Below, piece by piece: positions 36,390-44,508 of a stretch of DNA of 64,000 nucleotides. Origin of the DNA: Rhizobium lusitanum. Lineage in GTDB: Bacteria; Pseudomonadota; Alphaproteobacteria; Rhizobiales; Rhizobiaceae. Position numbers and translations under genes: made by a program. Positions within the stretch are counted from its first letter, which is position 1. Each line of letters begins with the position of its first letter. The notes under the pieces were generated by a model. It did no database searches. It saw nothing but the letters and a program-made list of their open reading frames with translations, and was not told the origin of the DNA. Where the stretch lies: contig NZ_CP050308.1 in NCBI RefSeq assembly GCF_014189535.1, positions 1,674,001 through 1,738,000 of the forward strand. The letters run 5' to 3'.

Positions 36390-37421
36390 ATGGCAGTGGA
36401 CGAGACAGACAAGCTACGAACAGCACGCATTACGATTCATGACGTTGCGGCAGCAGCGGGAGTTTCAAAATCGACCGTTTCCCGCATCCTCGACGAGCGG
36501 CTTCCGCAATCCGATAACGAGACCGCCAGGCGTGTCAGGAAGATCGCAATCGATCTTGGCTATGTACGCGATGTATCTGCCGCCAGCCTCAGGCGCGGCA
36601 AGACGATGACGGTCGGGGTGATCGTTCCTCGATTGACGGACACCGTCATGGCCATGCTCTATGAGTCGCTTGCCAAGGCCTGCAGCCGCTCAGGCCGATT
36701 TGCCATTGTCGCGACGACGGACGACAGGCCGAAGGCGGACAGGCTGGCGGCTGAATCGCTTCTCCATAGAGGCGTTGACGCGCTGATCCTTGCCACCGCC
36801 CGCGAGGATGATGACTTTCCAACCATCCTGACCGAGCGCGGCGTGCCCTACGTGCTGGCACTCAGAACCGACGGCCGCAGCCTGTCCTCGGTCGGCGACG
36901 ATCGGCTTGGAGGCTATCTTGCGACACGCCACCTGCTCGACCTTGGGCATCGGCGGATCGGCCTGATTGCCGGCCCATCCTATGCATCCAGCGGTCGCGG
37001 GCGCGTGGAGGGCTACAAGCAAGCGCTCCTGGAGGCGGGCATCGACATTGATCCGGATTTCGTCGTCGGCTCGACCTTCGGCATCGACTCGGGCGCGGAA
37101 GCGGCGGCCACCCTCATGAACCTGAAGGCCAGGCCGACCGCTATTTTTGCGGTGAACGACAATACCGCCATTGGCGCCCTTTCGATGCTGACGAAGATGG
37201 GGCTTTCGGTTCCGGGCGACATATCGCTCGTCGGATACAACGACATCCCCATCGTCAGCCATTTGCCAACTCCTCTCACGACACTCCGGGTACCGTTCGA
37301 TCAAATCGCGTCGGAAGCGCTCGACCTGCTGGCCGCAAGTACGATCGCCGAAGATGATCGCATCCGGATTTCGGCTCCGACGCTCATTCCGCGCAAATCG
37401 ACCGCGCGGGTGAAGGTCTGA
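36390..37421 (+). CDS. LacI-family transcriptional regulator of the DapA-like/MFS operon
   Basis: A 343-residue regulator. HTH ITIHDVAAAAGVSKSTVSRIL (about 14-34), hinge helix SAASLRRGKTMTVGVIVP, then the effector domain with RPTAIFAVNDNTAIGAL and VGYNDIPIVSHLPTPLTTL. It is divergent from the DapA-like gene with a perfect 14-bp palindrome between them, so it most likely represses that operon and perhaps itself. The inducer should be a substrate or intermediate of that pathway. Confidence 0.92.
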   Translation: MAVDETDKLRTARITIHDVAAAAGVSKSTVSRILDERLPQSDNETARRVRKIAIDLGYVRDVSAASLRRGKTMTVGVIVPRLTDTVMAMLYESLAKACSRSGRFAIVATTDDRPKADRLAAESLLHRGVDALILATAREDDDFPTILTERGVPYVLALRTDGRSLSSVGDDRLGGYLATRHLLDLGHRRIGLIAGPSYASSGRGRVEGYKQALLEAGIDIDPDFVVGSTFGIDSGAEAAATLMNLKARPTAIFAVNDNTAIGALSMLTKMGLSVPGDISLVGYNDIPIVSHLPTPLTTLRVPFDQIASEALDLLAASTIAEDDRIRISAPTLIPRKSTARVKV

Positions 37422-37501
37422 CAGGGCGCCGGCGGCGCCGATGATAGGCCCAGACAGAAATCCCGATTGCCTGACGGCGCGCAAAATTGTATTTCGACGG
37501 C

Positions 37502-38446
37502 ATGACGGACATCTTTTCGACCTCGCGACACGAGGCAGGTGGCGCATTTCTCGTTGCGGCCCTTTACCATTTTGTTTCCGTCCCGCGCTTTGAGAGCCTG
37601 CGGGAGCCATTGTTTGCGCTCTGTGAGGCGAACGGCGTCAAGGGGACGCTGCTGCTCGCCCATGAAGGCATCAACGGCACCATCGCCGGCACGGATGCGG
37701 GCGTCGGCGCGGTGTTGTCCTTCCTGCGTGCCCAGCCGGAATTTTCCGGCCTGGAGCATAAGGAAAGCCGGGCGTCGAAAATGCCGTTCGTGCGCATGAA
37801 GGTAAAGCTGAAGAAAGAGATCGTCACCATGGGCGTCGAGAATATCGACCCCACCAAGGTCGTCGGCACCTATGTCGCGCCGAAAGACTGGAATGCGCTG
37901 ATCTCCGACCCCGACACTATCGTCATCGACACGCGCAACGACTACGAGACGGCGATCGGCCTGTTCAAGGGCGCGGTCGATCCGAAGACCAAGACCTTCC
38001 GCGAATTTCCGGAATGGGTGCGCCAGAACGACGGCCTGCACAACAAGCCGAAGATCGCCATGTATTGCACCGGCGGCATCCGCTGCGAAAAGGCGACCGC
38101 CTTCATGAAGGAACAGGGTTTCGACGAGGTCTTTCACCTCAAGGGCGGCATCCTCAAATATCTCGAGGAAGTGCCTGCCGAGGAGAGCCTTTGGGAAGGC
38201 GCCTGCTTCGTCTTTGACGAGCGCGTCTCCGTCGAACATGGCCTGAAGGAAGGCAATCACAAGCTCTGCCACGCCTGCCGCCAGCCGATCACCGCGGAAG
38301 AGATCACCTCGCCCTTCTATGAAGCCGGCGTTTCCTGTAGCCATTGCTATCACGAGCGCAGCGAGGAAGACCGCGAACGCTACCGCGAGCGGCAGCGCCA
38401 GATCGCCCTTGCCCGCAAGCGCGGCCACGAGCATATCGGCGGCTGA
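37502..38446 (+). CDS. trhO: tRNA uridine-5-oxyacetate-type hydroxylase TrhO (rhodanese family)
   Basis: A 314-residue protein of the UPF0176/TrhO family, which hydroxylates U34 of certain tRNAs independently of prephenate. The N-terminal ferredoxin-like domain ([10 protein letters not shown] ... [15 protein letters not shown]) precedes a rhodanese domain with the active-site Cys in [11 protein letters not shown] (Cys189, with Cys195 nearby). The C-terminal region carries a CHACRQ...CSHC cluster. ATG at 37502 is preferred over 37487 since the family starts near here. No operon partner is evident. Confidence 0.9.
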   Translation: MTDIFSTSRHEAGGAFLVAALYHFVSVPRFESLREPLFALCEANGVKGTLLLAHEGINGTIAGTDAGVGAVLSFLRAQPEFSGLEHKESRASKMPFVRMKVKLKKEIVTMGVENIDPTKVVGTYVAPKDWNALISDPDTIVIDTRNDYETAIGLFKGAVDPKTKTFREFPEWVRQNDGLHNKPKIAMYCTGGIRCEKATAFMKEQGFDEVFHLKGGILKYLEEVPAEESLWEGACFVFDERVSVEHGLKEGNHKLCHACRQPITAEEITSPFYEAGVSCSHCYHERSEEDRERYRERQRQIALARKRGHEHIGG

Positions 38447-38479
38447 TTTCCGAGCGATTCTGGCAAAAGCTGAACCGCT

Positions 38480-40696
38480 CTAGGCGGCGGTATCGCGTTC
38501 CCTGTCCGGGACGCGGGCCGTTTGCACGGCCAGCCGCCTGCTGATTTCGGCTTCCGGCATCGGCTTGCCGAAGAAGTAGCCCTGCAACTCGTCACAGCCG
38601 AAGAGTTGCAGCGCAGTCCCCTGCTCCTCGGTTTCGATACCTTCCGCCGTCACCGGAAGGTCGAGCGCGCGCGCCAGCGCCACCGTCGCCTGCAGCATCT
38701 CGCGGGCGTGGCTGTCCGTCAGCACATCCATGGTCAGCGACCGGTCGATCTTGATACGGTCGAAGCCAAATTGGCGGAGATAGCCGATCGAGGAGAAACC
38801 GGAACCGAAGTCATCCAGCGCCACCTTGACGCCGAGCCTCTTCAGCCGCTCGATCGACTGGCGGGTGCGCTCCGGATTCTGGATCATGTAGCCCTCGGTA
38901 ATTTCCAGCGTGACGCGCTCGGCTTCGATCGCCGCATCCTTCAGGACGTGACGCACATAGTCGGCGAAGGCGGGGTTGCGGAACTGCCCTGGCGAAACAT
39001 TGACGGCAATCCGCAGATCAGGCCATTGCCGTGCCGCCGCACAAGCCTTGCGCAGCACGAGCAGCCCCAGCGCCTCGATCAAGCCGCTGGTTTCGGCTAC
39101 GGGAATGAAGGCGTCGGGCGAGACCGGCCCGTAACCGGGCCTATTCCAGCGCACCAGCGCCTCGACACCGGTGATCTGATGGCTCACTGCATCGACCAGC
39201 GGCTGATAGGCAACCGTCAGCTCTTGCCTTTCGATGGCGTTGCGCAGGTCGAGCTCCAACGCATTACGCTCCTCGCGATCGGTATCCATGGCCGTCTCGT
39301 AGCAGATCATGCGGGCGCGGCCGGCTTCCTTGGCCTTGTACATGGCGAGATCGGCGCGGCGCACCAGTTCCTCGCGGTCGATCCGACCCTCCGGCGAGCT
39401 GGCAATGCCGATACTGGCGCCAACGACGATCACGCGACGGCCGATCTCCAGCGGCTCGGAAAAGAAATCCAGCACCTGTTCGGCAAGCTGGAGCGCCAGC
39501 GCGTGGTTCAGATCCCTGGTGGGAAAGGCGATCGCGAATTCATCGCCGCCGAGCCGCGCCAGCGTCGCATTCGGCGGGATCAGCACATCGAGACCAGCGG
39601 CGACAGAGCGGATCAACTGGTCGCCCGTGCCGTGGCCGTAGGCATCGTTGATTTCCTTGAAGCCGTCGAGGTCGAGATAGAGCAAAAGGACATTGCTGCC
39701 ATCGGCGCGGGCGCTATCGACCAGCCGATCGACATCGAGACGCAGCCCTTCACGATTGAGAAGGCCGCTCAGGCGGTCGCGCAATGAATCCTGACGTGCC
39801 AGCACCTCCTCCGCCCGCAGCCGGCGCCCCGCCAGCGATCCCAGGATCAGCAGCACCAGGAAGAACATGCCGACGAGGCCGAGAGCCCCGAGCACCAGCG
39901 GACGAGCCTGCTGGTAGCTTGTGTCGCCCGGTCCGCGAGAATTCCAGACCAGCCGCCCGAGCGACTTGCCCAGCGGATCGACGATCGAGACGGCGTAGCC
40001 TGCCTGGGTGTCCGCCGGCACCAGCCTCAGCCCGCTGATGACATAGGTATTGGAGAGCGTCTTGAGCTTGGCGGCATCGAGATGCCGGGCAAAAATCAGG
40101 TAACGGCGCTTGCCCACCGGCACCGGGATGCGGCCGGATGTTTCGCGGATCGTCGCAACGCCGACGGCGGCGATGCCCCTGCCGGTCGTCACATAGCCGC
40201 TCGCCTCCGGCTCGCTGGTCACTCGCGTCTTGCGCACCTGATCGACAAGGGCCCAGATCGAGGCGTCGAAGAAATCACCCACCTTCTCGGCCATCGGCTT
40301 GCCGTCCCGATAGGCGATGACCGGCGTGTTGTTCTCATCGACCACCAGCGCCGTATCGAACAGGGTGCCATCGGCGGTCATCTCGCCGTAATTGTCGACG
40401 ATCCATTCCCGACCGGTTTCCGCGTAGACATTTCTGGCTGCCGCGTCTCGCGCCGCATAATCGTGCAGCGTCGCGTCGAGCTGGCCTTCGAAGGTCTTGA
40501 GCGCGCCCGCCGTGGTTTCCCACGAACGTTCCTCGTCCAACTTGTTGGAGTAATCCGCAACCCGGCCGATCGCCGTCAGCACCATCAACGTGACCACGGT
40601 GACGACCAGGGCGAACGAAAACAAAACGGCCGTCACGATGGAATGACGACCGAGCTGCGTGCCCCGCCCGAATGACCTGAAAACTGCTCCCAACAC
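38480..40696 (-). CDS. GGDEF-EAL protein with periplasmic sensor domain
   Basis: A 738-residue bifunctional c-di-GMP protein. Transmembrane segments lie at about 20-43 and 268-290, and enclose a CHASE4-like periplasmic sensor. The GGDEF domain keeps LGGDEF (383-387) and the EAL domain keeps VEALVRW (512-514), DDFGSGFSS, KIDRSL and EGIET. Unlike the protein encoded at 10405-12708, both active sites look intact, so it could make or destroy c-di-GMP depending on the signal. It is convergent with trhO (33 bases between stops) and seems monocistronic. Confidence 0.93.
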   Translation of the reverse strand: MLGAVFRSFGRGTQLGRHSIVTAVLFSFALVVTVVTLMVLTAIGRVADYSNKLDEERSWETTAGALKTFEGQLDATLHDYAARDAAARNVYAETGREWIVDNYGEMTADGTLFDTALVVDENNTPVIAYRDGKPMAEKVGDFFDASIWALVDQVRKTRVTSEPEASGYVTTGRGIAAVGVATIRETSGRIPVPVGKRRYLIFARHLDAAKLKTLSNTYVISGLRLVPADTQAGYAVSIVDPLGKSLGRLVWNSRGPGDTSYQQARPLVLGALGLVGMFFLVLLILGSLAGRRLRAEEVLARQDSLRDRLSGLLNREGLRLDVDRLVDSARADGSNVLLLYLDLDGFKEINDAYGHGTGDQLIRSVAAGLDVLIPPNATLARLGGDEFAIAFPTRDLNHALALQLAEQVLDFFSEPLEIGRRVIVVGASIGIASSPEGRIDREELVRRADLAMYKAKEAGRARMICYETAMDTDREERNALELDLRNAIERQELTVAYQPLVDAVSHQITGVEALVRWNRPGYGPVSPDAFIPVAETSGLIEALGLLVLRKACAAARQWPDLRIAVNVSPGQFRNPAFADYVRHVLKDAAIEAERVTLEITEGYMIQNPERTRQSIERLKRLGVKVALDDFGSGFSSIGYLRQFGFDRIKIDRSLTMDVLTDSHAREMLQATVALARALDLPVTAEGIETEEQGTALQLFGCDELQGYFFGKPMPEAEISRRLAVQTARVPDRERDTAA

Positions 40697-40803
40697 ACTT
40701 CTCCTTGAGCGGCGGAGTCTGCCGTCAGGTCTTCAAGAAACGGTTAAAGCGAGCCTATGATTCTTACAGGAAAGGGTTGTATTTTTATCGCCATGGTGGT
40801 CGA

Positions 40804-41349
40804 TCAAGCCGCCGCGAGGATTGCCTGCGTGAATCGGTCGAGCGCAGCCCTCAGCGCGCCGCTTTCTTGCGCCTCCGCAAGCATCGCCGTCTGCGCCTCA
40901 TCGCTCTTGCCGGCAAGCGGAACGCGCAGAAAAGCCTCCGGCACGATGCGGAGCGACATGGTTTGCAACACGTCTGTCAACTGCGCCAACACAAGATCGC
41001 CGCGATGCGAGGCATGCGCGAACATCAGTGGCTTGAACGGCACCTCATCGCGCGAGACCAGCCAATCCAACGCATTCTTGAACCCACCGGGAATGCCATG
41101 GACATATTCCGGACAGGAGACGATCAACCCGTCGGCAACGCGGATCTTCTCCGCAAAAGTTGTGACAATGGCAGGTGTCCTGTCGCCCTCCTCATCCGGA
41201 CTGAAAATCGGCAGATCGCCGATGAAATCACAGATCTCGATGGAAACGCCGGCCGGTGATGCCGCACTCAAAGCCTCCAGCAGCCTGCGGCTGGTCGAGG
41301 TCTGCCGTAAGCTGCCGCAGAGCGCATAGAGGGAGAGTGGATTGGCCAT
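40804..41349 (-). CDS. NADPH-dependent FMN reductase-family protein
   Basis: A 181-residue flavodoxin-like reductase. The FMN phosphate loop appears as LCGSLRQTSTSRRLLEAL (about 10-27), and a second conserved stretch is LIVSCPEYVHGIPGGFKNALDWL, the PEYN-type motif of the family. Members reduce FMN, quinones, azo dyes or chromate. There is no operon partner: a repeat element separates it from the beta-glucosidase gene, and the GGDEF-EAL gene is on its other side. ATG at 41349. Confidence 0.9.
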   Translation of the reverse strand: MANPLSLYALCGSLRQTSTSRRLLEALSAASPAGVSIEICDFIGDLPIFSPDEEGDRTPAIVTTFAEKIRVADGLIVSCPEYVHGIPGGFKNALDWLVSRDEVPFKPLMFAHASHRGDLVLAQLTDVLQTMSLRIVPEAFLRVPLAGKSDEAQTAMLAEAQESGALRAALDRFTQAILAAA

Positions 41350-41389
41350 AAGGATCTTTAATCCGAAGCGCCGATTCGGGCGATAGCTA

Positions 41390-41502
41390 CCCTCCCCTTG
41401 ATGGGGAGGGTCAGCCGAAGGTCCGGGGTGGGGTGATCATTGCGGATACCGAGCGTCACCCCCACCCGCTGCTTTGCGGCGACCTCCCCCTAAAAGGAGA
41501 GG
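41390..41502. repeat. GC-rich intergenic palindromic repeat
   Basis: A nested palindrome: an outer hairpin CCCTCCCC-TTGAT-GGGGAGGG (41390-41410), an inner pair of arms GGGGTGGGGTGA and TCACCCCCACCC, and a right-hand hairpin at 41483-41502. This matches the usual form of rhizobial intergenic repeats found between genes. No ORF is credible within. Confidence 0.75.
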
Positions 41503-41512
41503 TAGAACCTCG

Positions 41513-42886
41513 TCAATCCGCCTTGTGGTTCCCCTTCGGGAACTGAGCGGCGAGTTCGCTGTACCACTTGCCGCTCTTCTTCACCGTGCGGACCTGCGTC
41601 TCGTAATCGACATGCACGAGGCCGAAACGCATGCGATAGCCTTCCGCCCATTCGAAATTGTCCATCAGGCTCCAGGCGAAATAGCCGCGCATCGGATAGC
41701 CGTCCTTGATCAGATCGGCGACGATACCGAGGTGCTCGACGTAATAGTCGAGGCGCGGCTGGTCATCGACCTCACCGTTGACGATCCCCATGTTGTAGCA
41801 AGCGCCGTTTTCGGTGATGTAGCATTCCGGCAGCTCGTAGCGTTTGTTGAGATCCTCGACGACGTGCTTCAGGCCCGGCGCATAGACCTCCCAGCCGATA
41901 TCGGTTTTCACGTCACTGACCGGCGGTGCTTCCGTCGTCCAGGGGAAATCGCCGCTCTTGGTCGGATCGTCGAAAACGCGGTCGGGCTTGTAGTAGTTGA
42001 GGCCCCACCAGTCGAGCTTCTGGTTGATGGTCTTCAGATCGCCGTCCAGAACCTCAGGCATCCGGTCGCCGAGCGCCTCGACGAACTCCTTCGGATACTC
42101 TCCCTTGAAGATCGGGTCGAAGAAGGCGCCATTGTGGAACTGATGGGCGCGCTCGACCGCGGCCTTGTCCTCGGCGCTATCGGAGCCCGGCAGGATCGAG
42201 GCAGCGTTCAGCACGATGCCGACCGGCACCTTCGGCGCTTCCGCGCGGATCGCCTCGACGGCAAGCCCGTGCGCGAGGTTCATGTGGTGCATTGCGTAAA
42301 GCGCTGCCTGCATGTTGCGTTCGCCAGGCGCATGGATGCCATAGAGGTGGCTCAGCCAGACGATGCACCAGGGTTCGTTGAAAGTGGCGATGGAATCGAG
42401 GCGGTCGCCGAGGCGAGCCGTCACAGTCTTGGCATAACGCTGAAAGGCATGGGCAGTCGAACGCGCCGTCCAGCCGCCGTCACCGGCCAGCGTCAGCGGC
42501 AGGTCCCAGTGATAAAGCGTCGCGAAGGTCTTGATGCCGCGCGCCTTGCAGCCGTCGACGAGACGGTCGTAGAAATCGAGACCGGCTTCGTTGATCGGGC
42601 CGGTGCCGTCGGGAATGATGCGTGGCCAGGCGATCGAGAAGCGATAGGCTTCGACGCCCATGTCCTTGATCAGGTCGAGATCCTGATCCAGCCGATTGTA
42701 GTGATCGCAGGCGACATCGCCGTTATCGCGGTGATAAACTCGGCCCGGCATGTTGGCAAAGGCATCCCAGATCGACGGCTTGCGTCCGTCCGCCTTGGTG
42801 GCGCCTTCGATCTGGAAGGCGGCGGTGGCAACGCCAAAGGTGAAATCGCCGGGAAAGCGGGCTGCGAGAAGCTTCGGATCGATCAT
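41513..42886 (-). CDS. GH1 beta-glucosidase
   Basis: A 457-residue glycoside hydrolase of family 1. The acid/base Glu171 is in TFNEPW and the nucleophile Glu359 in YITENGA; other family segments are FTFGVATAAFQIEGA and YRFSIAWPRIIPDG. It has no signal peptide, so it cleaves beta-glucosides (or beta-galactosides) inside the cell after uptake. It closes a run of sugar genes with the ABC transporter, isomerase and dehydrogenase upstream, but a terminator and its own operator-like palindrome suggest separate control. Confidence 0.95.
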   Translation of the reverse strand: MIDPKLLAARFPGDFTFGVATAAFQIEGATKADGRKPSIWDAFANMPGRVYHRDNGDVACDHYNRLDQDLDLIKDMGVEAYRFSIAWPRIIPDGTGPINEAGLDFYDRLVDGCKARGIKTFATLYHWDLPLTLAGDGGWTARSTAHAFQRYAKTVTARLGDRLDSIATFNEPWCIVWLSHLYGIHAPGERNMQAALYAMHHMNLAHGLAVEAIRAEAPKVPVGIVLNAASILPGSDSAEDKAAVERAHQFHNGAFFDPIFKGEYPKEFVEALGDRMPEVLDGDLKTINQKLDWWGLNYYKPDRVFDDPTKSGDFPWTTEAPPVSDVKTDIGWEVYAPGLKHVVEDLNKRYELPECYITENGACYNMGIVNGEVDDQPRLDYYVEHLGIVADLIKDGYPMRGYFAWSLMDNFEWAEGYRMRFGLVHVDYETQVRTVKKSGKWYSELAAQFPKGNHKAD

Positions 42887-42969
42887 GGTGAGAATCCCGT
42901 CTGTTGTGGCTTCGTTGACGGCGGTTTAGCCAAGCCGAATGGCAAAGTACAGCGCCGGCCTAAGAAAAA

Positions 42970-42983
42970 CTGCAACGTTGCAG
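42970..42983. promoter_or_regulatory. LacI-type operator upstream of GH1 gene
   Basis: CTGCAACGTTGCAG is a perfect 14-bp palindrome with a central CG, 84 bases upstream of the beta-glucosidase start. It differs from the operators of the neighbouring LacI genes, so the regulator that binds it may lie elsewhere. Confidence 0.7.
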
Positions 42984-43045
42984 ACGTCGAAATTGAGCCG
43001 GCTACAAGCTTTCGGCAACCACAGCAAGCGATAGCTGCCTGAGCA

Positions 43046-43082
43046 AAAACCGGCTCCAAGGCGGCGACCTGCGCCGCCTTGG
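43046..43082 (-). terminator. Rho-independent terminator of the Gfo/Idh gene
   Basis: A perfect 11-bp stem CCAAGGCGGCG / CGCCGCCTTGG with a five-base loop (43056-43082), followed on the minus strand by AGCCGG... and a TTTTT run at 43050-43046. It starts just after the Gfo/Idh stop at 43096. Confidence 0.85.
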
Positions 43083-43095
43083 ATATGGCTCGGTC

Positions 43096-44283
43096 TTAAA
43101 GCTTGACCCAGGCACCGTTGCGCTTTGAGGAAGCAACACAAGCCTCGACGAAAGCGACACCCTTCACGCCGTCATCGACGGTCGGGTAGATCACCGCCGG
43201 ATCGAGCGCTACGCCCTTCTTGGCGGCGTTGATAGCGCGCGCCGCTTCGGTGTAGATCGTGGCGAATGCCTCGAGATAACCCTCGGGATGGCCTGCCGGA
43301 ATGCGCGAGACACGGGCAGCCGCAGCGCCCGAACCAGCGCCATTGCGAGTGATCAGCCGCTTCTGCTCGCCGAATGGCGTGTACCAGAGATAGTTTGGGT
43401 CAGCCTGCGTCCATTCGATGCCGCCCTTGGTGCCGTAGACCCTGAGCTTCAAGCCGTTCTCGTGGCCGGGCGCTACCTGGCTGCACCACAGCATGCCCTT
43501 GGCCGGCTTCTCGGAACCCTTGGCCTTGAAGCGCAGCAGCAGATGGGCGTTGTCGTCCAGACGACGGCCTTCGACGAAGCTGTCGAGATCGGCAGCGAGG
43601 CTGTCAAGTTCCAGGCCGGTGACGAAGGAGGCGAGATTATAGGCATGCGTGCCGATATCGCCGGTGGAACCGCCAGCACCCGACTGCGACGGGTCTGTCC
43701 GCCACGCCGCCTGCTTTTGGCCCGACTGCTCGATATTCTCCGTCAGCCAGTCTTGCGGATATTCCGCCTGCACGATGCGGATATCGCCAAGCTCACCATT
43801 GGCGATCATCTCGCGCGCCTGACGGATCATCGGATAGCCGGTGTAATTGTGCGTCAGAATGAACAGCGCACCGCTTTCGTCCGCCACCTTTTTCAGTTTC
43901 TTGGCGTCAGCGAGATTGGAGGTCAGCGGCTTGTCGCAGATGACATGAATGCCACGGCGGAGAAACTCCTTGGCGGCGTCATAGTGCACATGGTTCGGCG
44001 TAACGATCGATACCGCCTCGATGCCGTTCTTCAGCTTGGCTTCGCGGATCGCCATGTCGCGATAGCTGGAATAGGTGCGCGACGGATCGAGCCCGAGATC
44101 GAGCCCGGAAGCAATCGCCTTTTCCGGCGAGGACGACAGCGCGCCAGCGACGAGATCGAACTGGTCGTCAATACGCGCGGCGATGCGGTGCACCGCGCCG
44201 ATAAAGGCGCCAGCACCTCCGCCCACCATGCCTAGCCGAATGCGCGGCTCGCGCGTCTGTTCCGATGATCCTTCGATTGCCAT
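43096..44283 (-). CDS. Gfo/Idh/MocA-family oxidoreductase
   Basis: A 395-residue NAD(P)-dependent dehydrogenase. The Rossmann motif GMVGGGAGAFIG is at about 18-29 and the family HVICDKPL (Lys118) follows. The C-terminal domain has GGSTGDIGTHAYNL, carrying the catalytic Asp/His pair. These enzymes oxidise sugar hydroxyls, for example at C3 of glycosides or on inositol. ATG at 44283 lies behind AGGAGGAA. It sits between an epimerase/isomerase-type TIM barrel and GH1 genes on the same strand, in a sugar-uptake cluster, so its substrate is probably the imported sugar or glycoside. Confidence 0.9.
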   Translation of the reverse strand: MAIEGSSEQTREPRIRLGMVGGGAGAFIGAVHRIAARIDDQFDLVAGALSSSPEKAIASGLDLGLDPSRTYSSYRDMAIREAKLKNGIEAVSIVTPNHVHYDAAKEFLRRGIHVICDKPLTSNLADAKKLKKVADESGALFILTHNYTGYPMIRQAREMIANGELGDIRIVQAEYPQDWLTENIEQSGQKQAAWRTDPSQSGAGGSTGDIGTHAYNLASFVTGLELDSLAADLDSFVEGRRLDDNAHLLLRFKAKGSEKPAKGMLWCSQVAPGHENGLKLRVYGTKGGIEWTQADPNYLWYTPFGEQKRLITRNGAGSGAAAARVSRIPAGHPEGYLEAFATIYTEAARAINAAKKGVALDPAVIYPTVDDGVKGVAFVEACVASSKRNGAWVKL

Positions 44284-44337
44284 AGGTTCCTCCTGATAAT
44301 TGAATTGTGTGGATGCGATCGCTTGCCGCAATCATTC

Positions 44338-44500
44338 CCTCTCCCCGCGTGCGGGGAGAGGGCCAGGGTGAGGGGCTACCGCTGAACCGGCAAACTCTGC
44401 CGTCGCGATGAATATCGAGAAGGCCCCTCATCCGTCCTCTCACGGTTTCGCTTCGCTCGCCCGCTCGAGTCCACCTTCTCCTCGCATTTGCGAGGAGAAG
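44338..44500. repeat. Paired-hairpin intergenic repeat
   Basis: Two hairpins bound the element: CCCTCTCCCC-GCGTGC-GGGGAGAGGG (44338-44363) and the 12-bp perfect stem CTTCTCCTCGCA / TGCGAGGAGAAG (44475-44500). Between them AGGGTGAGGGGC is matched by GGCCCCTCATCC in inverted form. It resembles rhizobial mosaic repeats and lies between the TIM-barrel and Gfo/Idh genes. Confidence 0.75.
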
Positions 44501-44508
44501 AGTTGGGA

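Noticed and set aside
41474..43042. 522-residue plus-strand frame opposite the beta-glucosidase
   Set aside because: It is antisense to a GH1 gene with both catalytic Glu motifs and begins inside the repeat element. No homologous pattern was recognised.
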